Source of the DNA: Oncomelania hupensis
Taxonomy: Eukaryota > Mollusca > Gastropoda > Littorinimorpha > Pomatiopsidae
Length of the DNA: 64,000 nucleotides
Assembly (NCBI GenBank): GCA_036898135.1
Contig: CM072522.1
Location: 31,735,775 to 31,799,774 of the forward strand
Direction of reading: 5' to 3'
Part shown: piece after piece, positions 1 through 12,006 of the stretch
Layout of the letters: every line of letters begins with the position of its first letter
How positions within the stretch are numbered: the first letter of the stretch is position 1
Position numbers and translations under genes: made by a program
The notes under the pieces: model-generated
Told to the model about the DNA's origin: nothing
Database searches by the model: none
What the model saw: only the letters and a program-made list of their open reading frames with translations

Positions 1-2622
1 TCGATACGCAAAGAGTGCTGACGGGACGTAGGTGTCCCACGCTTCGGGCTGTTCGTCGGCGATCTTGCGGATAATCGAGATTAGTGTCCCGTTCAGGCGC
101 TCGACCTGTCCGTTGCTTGCGGGGTGGTAGGGTGGAGTTCGGATATGGCGAATGCGAAGCAGTTGGAAAACTTCCTGCATGAGTTTTCCGGTGAACTGGG
201 ACCCGTTGTCGGTCAAGATGTTGTCCGGGAATCCGACTCGTGTAAATATGGTGACGAGCGCGTCGGCGACTCGGGCGGCGTCAATCTTTGGTAGTGGTAC
301 GGCCTCACACCACATAGAGCAAGCGTCGACAAGGGTAAGCAGATACTGGTTCCGCTTCTTGGTCCGCGGAAGGGGTCCTACTATGTCGACTGCCACTCGT
401 TGGAAGGGTGTCCCGACGACTACGGTGGGGCTGATAGTGACCGGTACGGTGTGATGGCGGGGCGAGTATCGTTGGCACTGGCGACAGGACTTGACGTAGC
501 GCTTCACGTCTTCTGTCATCCCGGGCCAGTGGTACTGAGCGCTGATGCGTAGAGTGGTGGCTCCTATGCCCATATGTCCACTTAGGGGCATGCTGTGGCC
601 AAGTTCCAGGACTTGGGGGCGAAGGGTCGCAGGTACGACGAGTTGCGAATGGTCGTCCTTCTGACGGAAGAGAAGTCCGTCCTCGACGAAGAAGTCTCCG
701 GACTTGGGTGGAGTGCGTGCGGCGGGAAGTTTTCCGTAGCACTTGCGGAGGGTGACGTCGTCTTCTTGGGCCTTCCGGATCTGTTTCGGCATCTGGTTGG
801 GGATCGGGGGCGGTGTCGCGGCTGTTTTCGCCTGGGCGCGCGTCTGGACGGCGGCCATCGACTCCACAGGCTGGGGCGGCATACCCAAGAATACGTAGCG
901 GCATCCTAGGATCAAGTCATACAGGGGCTGGTCCATCACGGCCGCTTGAATGGTCCCCGTGACGTATCGGCTGGTGACTTGGATCCGGGCTATAGGGAGC
1001 GTGGTGCTGGGCTGAGACGCGTCGGCCAACTTCAGGGTGATAGTTTCGCCGGTCAGGTCCTGTTCCCTGATGAGCGAGCGGCGGACGACGGCGTCAAAGG
1101 TGAGTCCTGTGTCGTATAGACAGTGGGCTGGGCGATCGTTGACGGTCACTTGCTCAGTGACGGCCGGTCGATCGGTGGGAGTGACGACGGGGGTTACCGG
1201 GTTCCCGTCGGGAGTAACTTGGCGTAGGGCCAAAACCGTGCCTTGTTTGCGACGCTGGTCGCTGATGCGGCGGAAACATTTCTCGCGGGTGTGTCCTCGC
1301 CGCTGGCAGTAGCCGCAGTAGAGCTCAGTGCTCCGCTTCCCAGGCTCTGCTCCGGGGTTAGGGCGTCCTTTAGGCGGGGGCGGACGGTGATTCGCTGGCG
1401 GGACGGGCCGGCGAGGCTGGTGGCGGGTATCTGGTGACGAGGGTGCGGGCGGATCCCGGCGAGGCTGTCTGTCGTCGGGGTGCGCGGTGAGGTAGCGGTC
1501 CGCGACTATGATGAGGTCTTCTAGTCGGGCGGCTCCCTGTTCGGCGGCGAAAGTCCGAAGCTCCGCTGGCATTGTCCCTCGAAGCTGCTCGGCTAGCATC
1601 AATTCGAGCAGTCCGTCGTACGTTTTTGGCTCGTCCGTTTGCTCTATCCATTTGTCCCGTAGAGTGGCTAGCCGGTCGGCGAATTGTGTAAACTTTTCCC
1701 CTTTCTCTCTCCGGGAGTTCCGGAAATTCTTGCGGTAGTGCTCACCGGAGAGCTCAAATCCGTGCAGAAGAGCTCTCTTGAGGGCGGGGTAGTCGCCCTC
1801 CTCGGAAGTTGGCGTCTTGGCCAGGATTTCGTAGGCCTTCCCCTTAAGGCCATGACTAAGCTTACGATACCAGTACTGGGGGTCAAGGCTGTTTTCTCCC
1901 GCGACTCTCTCGAATCGGGCTAGATAAACTTCGATCGATTCGTCCCGTTCGACGAATGGGTCCAGGGGGAAGTTCATCCCCGGAATCGGCGGGGGGATTG
2001 CGGATATTCCGGCGCTGGCGGCGAAGCTGGGGGCGATGAGCGAGAAATCTTCGCTCACGGGCGATGCGATGCCTAAGTCGCGGCGTTCGCGCTCAAGCTG
2101 GAGGAGTGCTTGGCGCCGTTCCAGTTCCTTGTCCTTCCTCTTCTCCTCAAGTGCCGCGACCCTCTCGTCCTCCTCCTTCCTCCGTGCGGCGGCCCTCTCC
2201 TCCTCTGCTATCCTCTCCTTCGCCTCCTCTCTTCTCCGCTCGGCGGCTCTCTCCTCCTGGGCTACCCTCTCTTTCTCCTCTTCCCTCCTCCGTTCGGCGG
2301 CTCTCTCCTCCTCTGCTATCTTCCGAGCGGCGGCTCTTTCCTCCGCGGCGATGCGCTCTTTCTCCTCCTCCTTCTTCCGGGCGGCGGCCCGTTCTTCCGC
2401 GGCGAGGCGCTCTTTCTCCTCCTCTTTCCTCCGTGCCGCTGCTCTCTCTTCCTCCTCCCTCTTCGCCTCTCGCTCTTTAGCCCTCTCTTCCCTCTTCAAC
2501 TTTTCCTCGGCCACGTCTGCATCTACGTTGGCCAGGACGTAGTCCTTGAGTTCGGTGCCGGCGAGCCCTAAGCTCTCGCCAATACTCTTGTACTTGAGCG
2601 CAAGCTCTCCCCGGTCGGCCAT
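1..2622 (-). CDS. Ty3/gypsy Gag-protease-integrase polyprotein (partial, runs off left edge)
   Basis: Reading the minus strand from the ATG at 2622-2620, I find no stop in 874 codons to the window edge. Residues about 45-190 are a Lys/Glu/Arg/Ala-rich coiled coil, followed by a retrotransposon Gag region. A CCHC zinc knuckle lies near residues 434-448 (CGYCQRRGHTREKC). An aspartic protease motif (LYDTG) is near residue 503. The integrase follows directly: an HHCC zinc-binding region near 674-714, then D, D and E catalytic residues in RVAVDIVG, LTDNGSQF and SNGQVERLNG (about 747, 804, 841). No reverse transcriptase lies between protease and integrase, so RT should come after integrase, as in Gmr1-like Ty3/gypsy elements (family knowledge). 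The role is capsid formation, polyprotein cleavage and cDNA integration. The intact frame suggests a young copy. RT and the 3' LTR would lie to the left, unseen. Confidence 0.9.
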   Translation of the reverse strand, partial: MADRGELALKYKSIGESLGLAGTELKDYVLANVDADVAEEKLKREERAKEREAKREEEERAAARRKEEEKERLAAEERAAARKKEEEKERIAAEERAAARKIAEEERAAERRREEEKERVAQEERAAERRREEAKERIAEEERAAARRKEEDERVAALEEKRKDKELERRQALLQLERERRDLGIASPVSEDFSLIAPSFAASAGISAIPPPIPGMNFPLDPFVERDESIEVYLARFERVAGENSLDPQYWYRKLSHGLKGKAYEILAKTPTSEEGDYPALKRALLHGFELSGEHYRKNFRNSRREKGEKFTQFADRLATLRDKWIEQTDEPKTYDGLLELMLAEQLRGTMPAELRTFAAEQGAARLEDLIIVADRYLTAHPDDRQPRRDPPAPSSPDTRHQPRRPVPPANHRPPPPKGRPNPGAEPGKRSTELYCGYCQRRGHTREKCFRRISDQRRKQGTVLALRQVTPDGNPVTPVVTPTDRPAVTEQVTVNDRPAHCLYDTGLTFDAVVRRSLIREQDLTGETITLKLADASQPSTTLPIARIQVTSRYVTGTIQAAVMDQPLYDLILGCRYVFLGMPPQPVESMAAVQTRAQAKTAATPPPIPNQMPKQIRKAQEDDVTLRKCYGKLPAARTPPKSGDFFVEDGLLFRQKDDHSQLVVPATLRPQVLELGHSMPLSGHMGIGATTLRISAQYHWPGMTEDVKRYVKSCRQCQRYSPRHHTVPVTISPTVVVGTPFQRVAVDIVGPLPRTKKRNQYLLTLVDACSMWCEAVPLPKIDAARVADALVTIFTRVGFPDNILTDNGSQFTGKLMQEVFQLLRIRHIRTPPYHPASNGQVERLNGTLISIIRKIADEQPEAWDTYVPSALFAYR

Positions 2623-2977
2623 GGTATGGGAGGTGACTTACCCTGAAAAGTCCTAACCGGAATGAGGGGCGCACACAAGGGGGTACACTGACGGAAAACA
2701 AGGGGGTGGGCAGAATGAGCTACGATGAAACTGCACAGGGGCGAATACAACACAACACAACCCCAAAGACAAAATGCAATCAATCAAAATTCAAAAATGA
2801 ATGCAAAAAAAAAACCTTTTCGAGACACCACCATTCGGAAAAGCCAGTAAGGGACCTATGGGGCTATGCTATCTACTACATAGGCTTAGGGGGTTGGGTC
2901 CTATCTCTACTGGGCTGGGGTGGAATTTAAGCTAAGTCCTTAGTCTCGTCAAGTTGGGATGGGAACCTAAGTCTTTA

Positions 2978-2995
2978 GTCTCGTCGGGGTCGCCA
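2978..2995 (-). other. Probable primer-binding site of the left-edge gypsy element
   Basis: On the minus strand the sequence TGGCGACCCCGACGAGAC begins 7 bases after the proposed LTR end at 3003. A TGG-starting, tRNA-3'-end-complementary site just inside the 5' LTR is the usual minus-strand DNA primer site of Ty3/gypsy elements. The primer tRNA was not identified. The leader between here and the Gag ATG is about 355 bases and has no other recognisable gene. Confidence 0.5.
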
Positions 2996-3002
2996 AAGTT
3001 AA

Positions 3003-5461
3003 TGTCACAAAGAAAGGGGTTGGGGGAATGGAGGGTAAGCTCTTAATCTCTAGCGCTGTATTACCTCCTTTGTTAGGCTAATGATGCGATGACATTCAAG
3101 AGAATTAAGGCTAGGGCTACTAACTAAATGAGAGACAGTCAAAGGGTAGACGAGAAAGATGGTACACTACACTAGTTGAGAAATTCGAACAAAGGCCAGT
3201 CTGGTTAAGTGCAATTTCCAACTGTGAAGTTTATTTACATCGAACTGGGTCGTGGATATTAAGTAATGCTAATAGTGAGTCACGGGGGTAGCGTCTATAT
3301 CAGTAGGGAGTAGCTCGGAGATATTCTGGGTGGTTAACTTCTGGGGTACTAGTGCTACTGTGGACTGATATCGTCATAGGGCAAGAGTGTATCTGGCTGG
3401 TTTCTGGCCAGAGGATCATCGAGTGGTGATGCTCGTGGGTCAATCACTTAGCTGGGTATGGAAGGCGGTGGTTGTTCCAAGATAGTCTGGTTGGACTGAT
3501 GACCAGGTTTTAGCGTGGCGTCACTTGGAATGCAGGTCAGTCGGTCACGCTTCTTGTGCAATGACCGTGAGTGCCAATCTTGGTTGAGGTACAGGCGTAG
3601 ATTTCAGCTTACGTTGCTAGCTGTCTATGGATGATGAAATTCGGGGGAACGCTTCTCGTTGACTCCCTGGGTTGTCAGGGGCCTGCAGCGGGTCAGCGAC
3701 TGAGAGATGATACAAGGCTGGGGTATGAGCCCTGCACAGGAGCCGTCTGTAACGCAATACAGACTCTGTATCAGCGGGGGATAGGTGTAGCCTGGGTTCA
3801 GCGCCTGTGGCGCGAGTTTGCCCATTCAGATTTCAAATTGGTCTGACCAGTCAAGGGTTGACCGGTGCATTCCAACAGTCCAACAATGCAACTAGGTTTA
3901 CAGGGCCATTGTGGAGTTTATTGGCAGCCGCTAATATGTGATACCTTCGGCGCATTGAGATGGGGTAGTGGCAACAGGGGCGAATATTTATACATTGGGA
4001 GCATGGAGGAAAGCAAATGGGGTAGGTACGGGACAAAGGGGGTTGTAGGCAAGGGCTGTACTGGGGATTTTAATCTATGTGGAGGGGCAGCATGGCATGG
4101 GATATTTACACATGGGGCTAACATGGAGCATACAAGTATAAATTCAAACATGTCATGAGTCATATACAAGGTAGAAAATATGTGCAAGGAATAAATACAT
4201 AATTAAGTCTCCAATCTTCGTTTTGCGGATGATATTGATGGATTGGCTGGAGAGGAACAGGAACTTGAACAGCTTGTACAGAGGCTTGACACCACCTCCA
4301 GAGCTTATGGAATGGAGATGAGTGCAGAGAGGGCCAGAATGGTGACCAACAACGCCAATGGCATCAGCACGGACATCAAAGTACAAGGCCAATCCCTCAA
4401 CACAGTGCACAGCTTCAAATATTTAGGAGCCATTGTGTCAGACAATGGGTCTCGACAGGAAGTCCTCTCCAGGATCGCACGGACAACTGCTGCCCTGACA
4501 GGGTTGAAGCCCATTTGGAAAGACGGAACCATCAGTCTACATTCCAAAGTAAGACTGCTGCGATCTCTGGTCATCTCCATCTTCCTATATGCTTGCGAAG
4601 CATGGACCCTCACAGCAGATCTCCAACGAAGAATACAAAGCATGGAGATGAGGTGCTACAGAAGACTTCTGTGCATTTCCTATACCCAACACATCACCAA
4701 CGTTGAAGTCCGACAGACCATCACACAAGCCATTGGACAACACGATGACCTGCTCACAGTGGTGAAGAAACGGAAACTCCGATGGTATGGCCACGTCACC
4801 AGATCATCAGGCCTTGCAAAGACCATTCTGCAAGGCACAGTGCAAGGAGGTAGAAGAAGGGGGAGACCGAAAAAGAGGTGGGAGGACAACATTCGAGAAT
4901 GGACTGGTTTGACACTGAGCGAAGCCATGAGGGCTGCTGAGGACAGAGAAAGATGGAGTATGCTGGTTAAGCGATCATCTGTGGTGCCCCTACGACCTTC
5001 GGGTTATGGGACAGGATAGGATAGGATAGGATAGGAATAAATACATGTCACAGCAACACATCAAGGCAAAACTATAAACATGAACGTACATATCGACAGG
5101 ACGTATGGACAAGTTGGGCGAACGACGGGTGATGGGTCTGCTACATGACAAAGAGTAAGTTTCCTCTCTTACCTTGACTAAGACGGGTTGAAGCACACGA
5201 GTACTGCCGTAGCTCAGAGGTCGCCCGGTGATGGAGACGTGTCTTCGGACAAGTTGTTGTGGCTTCAAGGCTGGAGGGCTGGCATCTGACACCGAGTTTG
5301 CTTGTGTGTCGGGCTTTAACGTGATGCCCGAGGGGCGGGGCTTAAGCGAATGAGCCAGCGCGCGTCCTAGGGTCGACTGGATGGGTGGAGGGGGTAACTG
5401 GATGGTTGGGAGAGATGAGTGGGTGCTCTCTGACTCAGGCTAGATTGTACGCCTCGTCACA
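3003..5461 (-). mobile_element. Probable 5' LTR of the left-edge gypsy element, interrupted by a non-LTR copy
   Basis: The segment lies just upstream of the primer site. It is bounded on the plus strand by TGTCAC at 3003 and GTCACA at 5456-5461, so the minus-strand LTR would start TGTGACG and end GTGACA. It contains a family A non-LTR insertion (4203-5033); without that its length would be about 1.6 kb. The left boundary is supported by the primer site. The right boundary is inferred only from the terminal motif, because the partner LTR is outside the window. No coding gene is seen in the LTR itself. Confidence 0.4.
4203..5033 (+). pseudogene. Non-LTR retrotransposon family A, copy 1 (5'-truncated RT C-terminus)
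   Basis: The open frame runs to the stop at 5019 and encodes the end of a reverse transcriptase. It starts at the catalytic FADD box (LRFADDIDGLAGEE) and continues through the thumb and the family's C-terminal region (HDDLLTVVKKRKLRWYGHVT, then GGRRRGRPKKRW). It matches the fuller copy at 50020-53350 almost codon for codon. The 3' end is a short tandem (GATAG)n tail rather than poly(A), as seen in RTE-type elements; the clade is inferred. The copy is 5'-truncated, typical of target-primed insertion, and lies inside the probable LTR of the left-edge gypsy element. It lacks the endonuclease and most of RT, so it is dead. Confidence 0.85.
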
Positions 5462-5529
5462 GAAGGGAGTATAGGAGCGCAGTGTTGTTTCATTAAAAAA
5501 AAAATATTTCATTACTCCGGACCGTACCG

Positions 5530-5630
5530 TCAACGGGCATTGAACCAGTGCCTGTACAGGTTTCAATGGTATCGCCTGACATTGCAGTACATTGCTTACA
5601 TCACTGAGCCAACTGCTCTCCCATTATTTG
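5530..5630 (-). repeat. Possible tRNA-derived SINE fragment
   Basis: On the minus strand there is an A-box-like TGGCTCAGTGAT (plus 5600-5611) and, about 54 bases downstream, a B-box-like GGTTCAATGCCC (plus 5535-5546). This is an internal polymerase III promoter arrangement. The intervening sequence does not fold into a cloverleaf that I can see, so a SINE or tRNA relic is more likely than a functional tRNA. Confidence 0.3.
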
Positions 5631-5722
5631 TCCCGTCTCCTGTTATGTAGTGTTATGCTTGCTGTGTCGGTGTTTATTTGTTCTTGTATCTTTCTTGTCT
5701 GTTATTAAAATATCTATTTCTA

Positions 5723-5725
<3 letters not shown>

Positions 5726-5764
<39 letters not shown>

Positions 5765-5792
5765 AAGAAGGTAAGGAGAGGGAGAGAGAGAG
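5726..5792 (+). repeat. (GA)n microsatellite, imperfect
   Basis: An AG/GA dinucleotide tract of about 65 bases, partly broken by GGGG and AAGG. I see no gene in the surrounding 5462-6362 apart from the possible SINE. Confidence 0.9.
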
Positions 5793-6362
5793 AAAAAAAA
5801 ATACAGTACACAATTCACAGACACATACTTTTTTTTCTTTTCTTGGCTGTTGCTAAACAGATACGGATCAGCTGAAAAACGGTGGTCAAACGATTCATAA
5901 AAAATGTGCATATTATACACACATACTGAAAGTATTTTAATTAGTCAATATGACATCATACATAATTATGTACCACTAATTCCCACCATCTGTTTTATCG
6001 CTGAAGGTTTCACCATGCTGATTTGATATTCTGTCAAATAAAATTAATGAGCAATGGGAAGTTCATGAAATTTATAACACTTTCTTGTTCCTTCTTCCCT
6101 TCTGAGATAGAAACACACTGGCCAGTTTTAGTGCAAAATGAACCCTGATCTTGCAGAAATGCATGAGGATGTTGCGCATAAGAATGCACTTGCCCGGCAC
6201 ACAAGCAAATTTATCACCACCGTCCTAAGGGGCGCTACTCTGTATCGGGGATTTCACATAAGACTAAACATGTCCCTCTTATTGATATTAGGTACTTTAG
6301 GAAAGGTTAAAAAATAAAAGGAGAACACGTTCAAAAATTTAATCTATGGCGAGTTTTAGTGT

Positions 6363-7168
6363 TTAGCGCAATCTCCAACCTCCGTTTTGCGGATGACATT
6401 GGGATGGAGAGGAACAAGAACTTGAACAGCTGGTACAGAGGCTTGACGCCACCTCTAGAGCCTATGGAATGGAAATAATTGCAGAGAAGACCAAAATGAT
6501 GACCAACAACACCAATGGCATCAAATGGACATCAAAGTTCCAAGGCCAATCCCTCAACACATTGCATAGCTTCAAATATTTAGGAGCCATTGAATCAGAC
6601 AATGGGTCCGGACAGGATGTCCTCTCCAAGATCGCACAAACAACAGCGGCCCTGACAAGGTTGAAGCCCATTTAGAAAGACAGGACCATCAGTCTACATT
6701 CCAAGGTCAGGCTACTGCGCTCCCTTGTCATCTCCATCATCCTATACGCTTGCGAAACATGGACCCTCACAGCAGATCTACAACGAAGAATACAAAGCAT
6801 GGAGATGAGGCGCTACAGAAGACATCTGGGCATTTCCTAAACCCAGCAAATCACCAACGACTAAGTCCGACAGACCATCATACAAGCCATTAGACAACAC
6901 GATGTCATGCTCACAATGGTGAGGAAACGGAAACTCCGATGATATGGCCACGTTACCAGATCATCACGCCTTGCAAAAACCATCCTGCAAGGCACGGTGC
7001 AAGGATCCAGAAAGGAGGGAGACAGAAAAAGAGGTGGGAGGACAATATTCGAGAATGGACTGGCTTGACCATGAACGAAGCCAGTAGGGTTGCTGAGGAA
7101 AGAAAAAAAATGGAATACGCTAGTTAAACGATCATCGAGTTACGGGATAGGATAGGATAGGATAGGAG
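6363..7168 (+). pseudogene. Non-LTR family A, copy 2 (5'-truncated, decayed)
   Basis: Starts at nearly the same point of RT as copy 1 (the LRFADD region, here with a deletion in the IDGLAG segment) and ends in a (GATAG)n tail at 7168. The frame is broken repeatedly: a stop at 6673-6675 where the others read TTT GG, further stops in the middle, and small indels near the GGRRRGRPKKRW segment. It is an older copy than copy 1. 7169-7685 to its right holds nothing I recognise. Confidence 0.85.
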
Positions 7169-7685
7169 TTTTAGTGTAAGGGAACAAACTCTTCACTTTC
7201 ATGACTTTGCCCAATACTCTATTACTTCCCTTGGCTCAGCATATCATGACCTTCACCTTCAGTTCTATTTTCTATCAGGAAGTAAATTAATGTATTGTGT
7301 ATTAATAAATTTTTGCCCAGTTTTCGCTTATCAGTATAACTGTATAACTTCCGTAATCTGATGGAAACAACTTGATACACATCTTCTTGTTTGGAGCGTG
7401 CCATGAGGCGTCAGTAAAACAACTTAGATAAGGAAAATTGATATAGGCTATTACTTATCCCTACAGATACAGGTCTATATCTACTACAACCAGACGAGAA
7501 TGTACACTTTTTCGCGATCAGCTGAGCTTGTTGAACATTATGGCTATCTGTTATCACACACACAATACACTGTCTTTGCCACAACTAAGACAACAGTAGC
7601 CTACAAGCTGCTTTTTGTTCATGCAGAGAGGTCAGTTGACAGAGCGATCACTTGAGTATCTATAAGCCCTACTTTTGACAGATTA

Positions 7686-9583
<1,898 letters not shown>

Positions 9584-9589
9584 TAATTC

Positions 9590-10110
9590 TATGAGAGAAT
9601 ATATTTGATTACAAATTCGATATCAAATTGTAATATTACATTATCTAGGCATGAATTGATTTCATTAGTAGAAAGACATTTTCAAAAATCAGTAAACAAA
9701 CATAACATTTTATCATGTAGTAGAAATATTTCAAAAATCATATATAAAATGCGTTTGAATTCATGGAGCACAAAATACATTACTGATATTCATTGTATAT
9801 GTCAGCAACCAATGTCTGTACAACATTTATTATTTGAATGTACAACATTATTACCATTATACAAGGCAAATAATGTCTCGATCAATGAAACCGATAGTAT
9901 GACAGATATTTTATATAATCATACTCTTATTGAAAAAAATGCTTACATTATCTTACATACTGACATAAAAAACATTTTTTGATTAAGTACATAAATATGT
10001 GTTTATGTTTATGCATGTGTGTTTGTGTGTATGTCTATGCATATATATGTTTGTGAAAGTCTAATATCATTTTATCAATGAAAAGACTTTATCTGAATCT
10101 GAATCTGATA
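9590..10110 (+). pseudogene. 3' end of a non-LTR retrotransposon ORF2
   Basis: The frame 9605-9982 (stop TGA after KNIF) looks like the C-terminal tail of a non-LTR reverse transcriptase ORF. It has KMRLNSWSTKY, then a zinc-finger-like CICQQPMSVQHLLFEC, as found after RT in several CR1/Jockey/I-type elements. The 3' noncoding region ends in repeats of TGAATC at 10091-10107, a typical non-LTR tail. It abuts the right end of the 7686-9583 element. 10111-10843 to its right is AT-rich with no recognisable gene. Confidence 0.6.
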
Positions 10111-10841
10111 CAAAAAGAATTAATACATTATATTTTAGAATAATGATAACTTATGAAAATCATTTTCTTCAAATCACTACATATTCCCGAAAATGTATTT
10201 CGAAGCAAGTCGAGTTCACCAAAATATATAGAAATATATGTACAAACGTGATATAAATGTAAAACCAGAAAATAAATGCAAAAGTTCACAATCAATGCAA
10301 TATTCAAAAACAAGAAAATATTCAACGTACCGATTCAGTGTGAAACAGGTCCAAAGAATATAACACAAACTTGAAAAATTAACAATAAATAACTTCAACG
10401 CTATCACACCCTATGATACACACAGGCTGACTGGCTGACTGACTGAGATGCTGCGAGCACTAAGGCTACGAAAAGACTGACAACTTCCTCTCTGATAATA
10501 TTTCCAAAATCAGAATTATGTTCATGAAAAATAACCTCTGCTTTACAATTATGAAAAATACAGAAAACTTATTATATTAGTATAAATGAAATCAGTCAAT
10601 ATGATTTTCCATATCCGACTAGTTCAGCCAATCAAAACTAAGAATAATATTTTAAACCACGCATTTTCCGTATTTGATAATGAAAACTAATCACTAATAT
10701 AATTAAACAGAAAAAGTAATTATAAACATGTCTGATAAAATAGGAATAAAGGAATGTAATATAAAAATGTACGTATAGATCAATCTTTAATATCTTTGAT
10801 AAGAATTGCACAACAAAATTTATCATAAACAGTCACTCTAT

Positions 10842-11062
<221 letters not shown>

Positions 11063-11064
11063 AC

Positions 11065-11182
11065 TGCTGGTACAGAGGCTTGACACCACCTTCAGAGCCT
11101 ATGGAATTGAATTAAGTGCAGAGAAGACCAAAATGATGACCAACAACACCAATGGCATCAACACGGACATCAAAGCCCAAGA
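11065..11182 (+). pseudogene. Non-LTR family A, copy 3 (118-bp internal fragment)
   Basis: Matches the segment of the family just after the FADD box ([20 protein letters not shown]). It is broken at both ends: on the left by a microsatellite, on the right by the start of the family B element at about 11183. It lacks any tail, so it is a relic trapped between two other repeats. Confidence 0.85.
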
Positions 11183-11959
11183 TGTACAAATCCGATTTGC
11201 TGCGTGAATTGCGCCGGGAATCATTCTTCCAGCTCCAAAGATTGTCCTCAGTGGCAGCTGGAGCTGGAAATCCAAAAGGTGCGGGCCACTGAGAGTTGCT
11301 CCTTCGGAGACGCAAGAAAAAAAGTACTTGAATGTAGGCCGGTTCTTAAGGAGAGGTCCTTTGCGTCTGTGGCGGGTTCCACATCTCATGTGGAACCTAG
11401 CGCACACCCGTCAATGGACACTGCCATGACTAAAATGACGCAAATCTTGGAAACGTTGTGCAGACGAATGGATGCTCTAGAAAAAATGCTCACGTTGTTT
11501 GCTCATAAGGGGGGTTCTCCAGCCCCACCGATTACACTGGAGAACGTGCCGACGGGCACGTCCCCAACCGTCAACCACAACACGCAGACGGCCGTGTCTA
11601 AAGCCGTCACACCTGCTGCAAAGGAGGCTAGGCCTCAGGCCGCCGCACCAGCAACGACCGGTTTTAGCGACCGGGTCGTTGCTGAGGCGGCTAAGATTCT
11701 AGTTGCTCAGCAGAAGAGCGTCAGAGGAGGAGAGGGAAAAGCTGGAAGGGGTGAGGGGGAGAGGGAAGCTATAAAGTCCGGTGCTGGGGAGAAGGGGAGG
11801 AAGTCAGCTGGCAGTTCGGGTTCCGGGGCTTTGACAAAAAATCAAAGGCCCGGACCCCTTTCTTCCAAGCACCATCAGCCTCTCGAAACGGAGAACCGTT
11901 TCGGGGGGTTGATGGACCATGAAGAGATGGACGAGGGTCCAAAAGATAAAGAGACATAA
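11183..11959 (+). pseudogene. Family B ORF1 C-terminal part (zinc knuckle)
   Basis: The element begins in the middle of the ORF1 zinc-knuckle region. The visible finger is [15 protein letters not shown] (11201-11245), preceded by RCTNPICC as in Jockey/I ORF1 proteins. Downstream is a predicted helix around LCRRMDALEKML, then low-complexity Ala/Pro/Gly/Lys-rich sequence to a TAA at 11957-11959. ORF1 proteins of this type bind element RNA. The N-terminal RNA-binding part is missing. ORF2 starts 47 bases downstream. Confidence 0.75.
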
Positions 11960-12006
11960 TTGTGCTTTCAGATATAAAACTTTTAGCATTCTTTTACTTC
12001 AGTTTT

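Noticed and set aside
2036..2571. Ser/Leu/Pro-rich plus-strand frames
   Set aside because: They are antisense readings of the Glu/Arg/Ala coiled coil of the minus-strand Gag, so not separate genes.
3625..4187. Several overlapping 60-100 codon frames
   Set aside because: They lie in the proposed LTR, overlap on both strands and show no domain.
5201..5275. Possible tRNA-like head (GCCGTAGCTCAGAGG)
   Set aside because: A-box-like start, but no convincing B-box at proper spacing; lies within the probable gypsy LTR.
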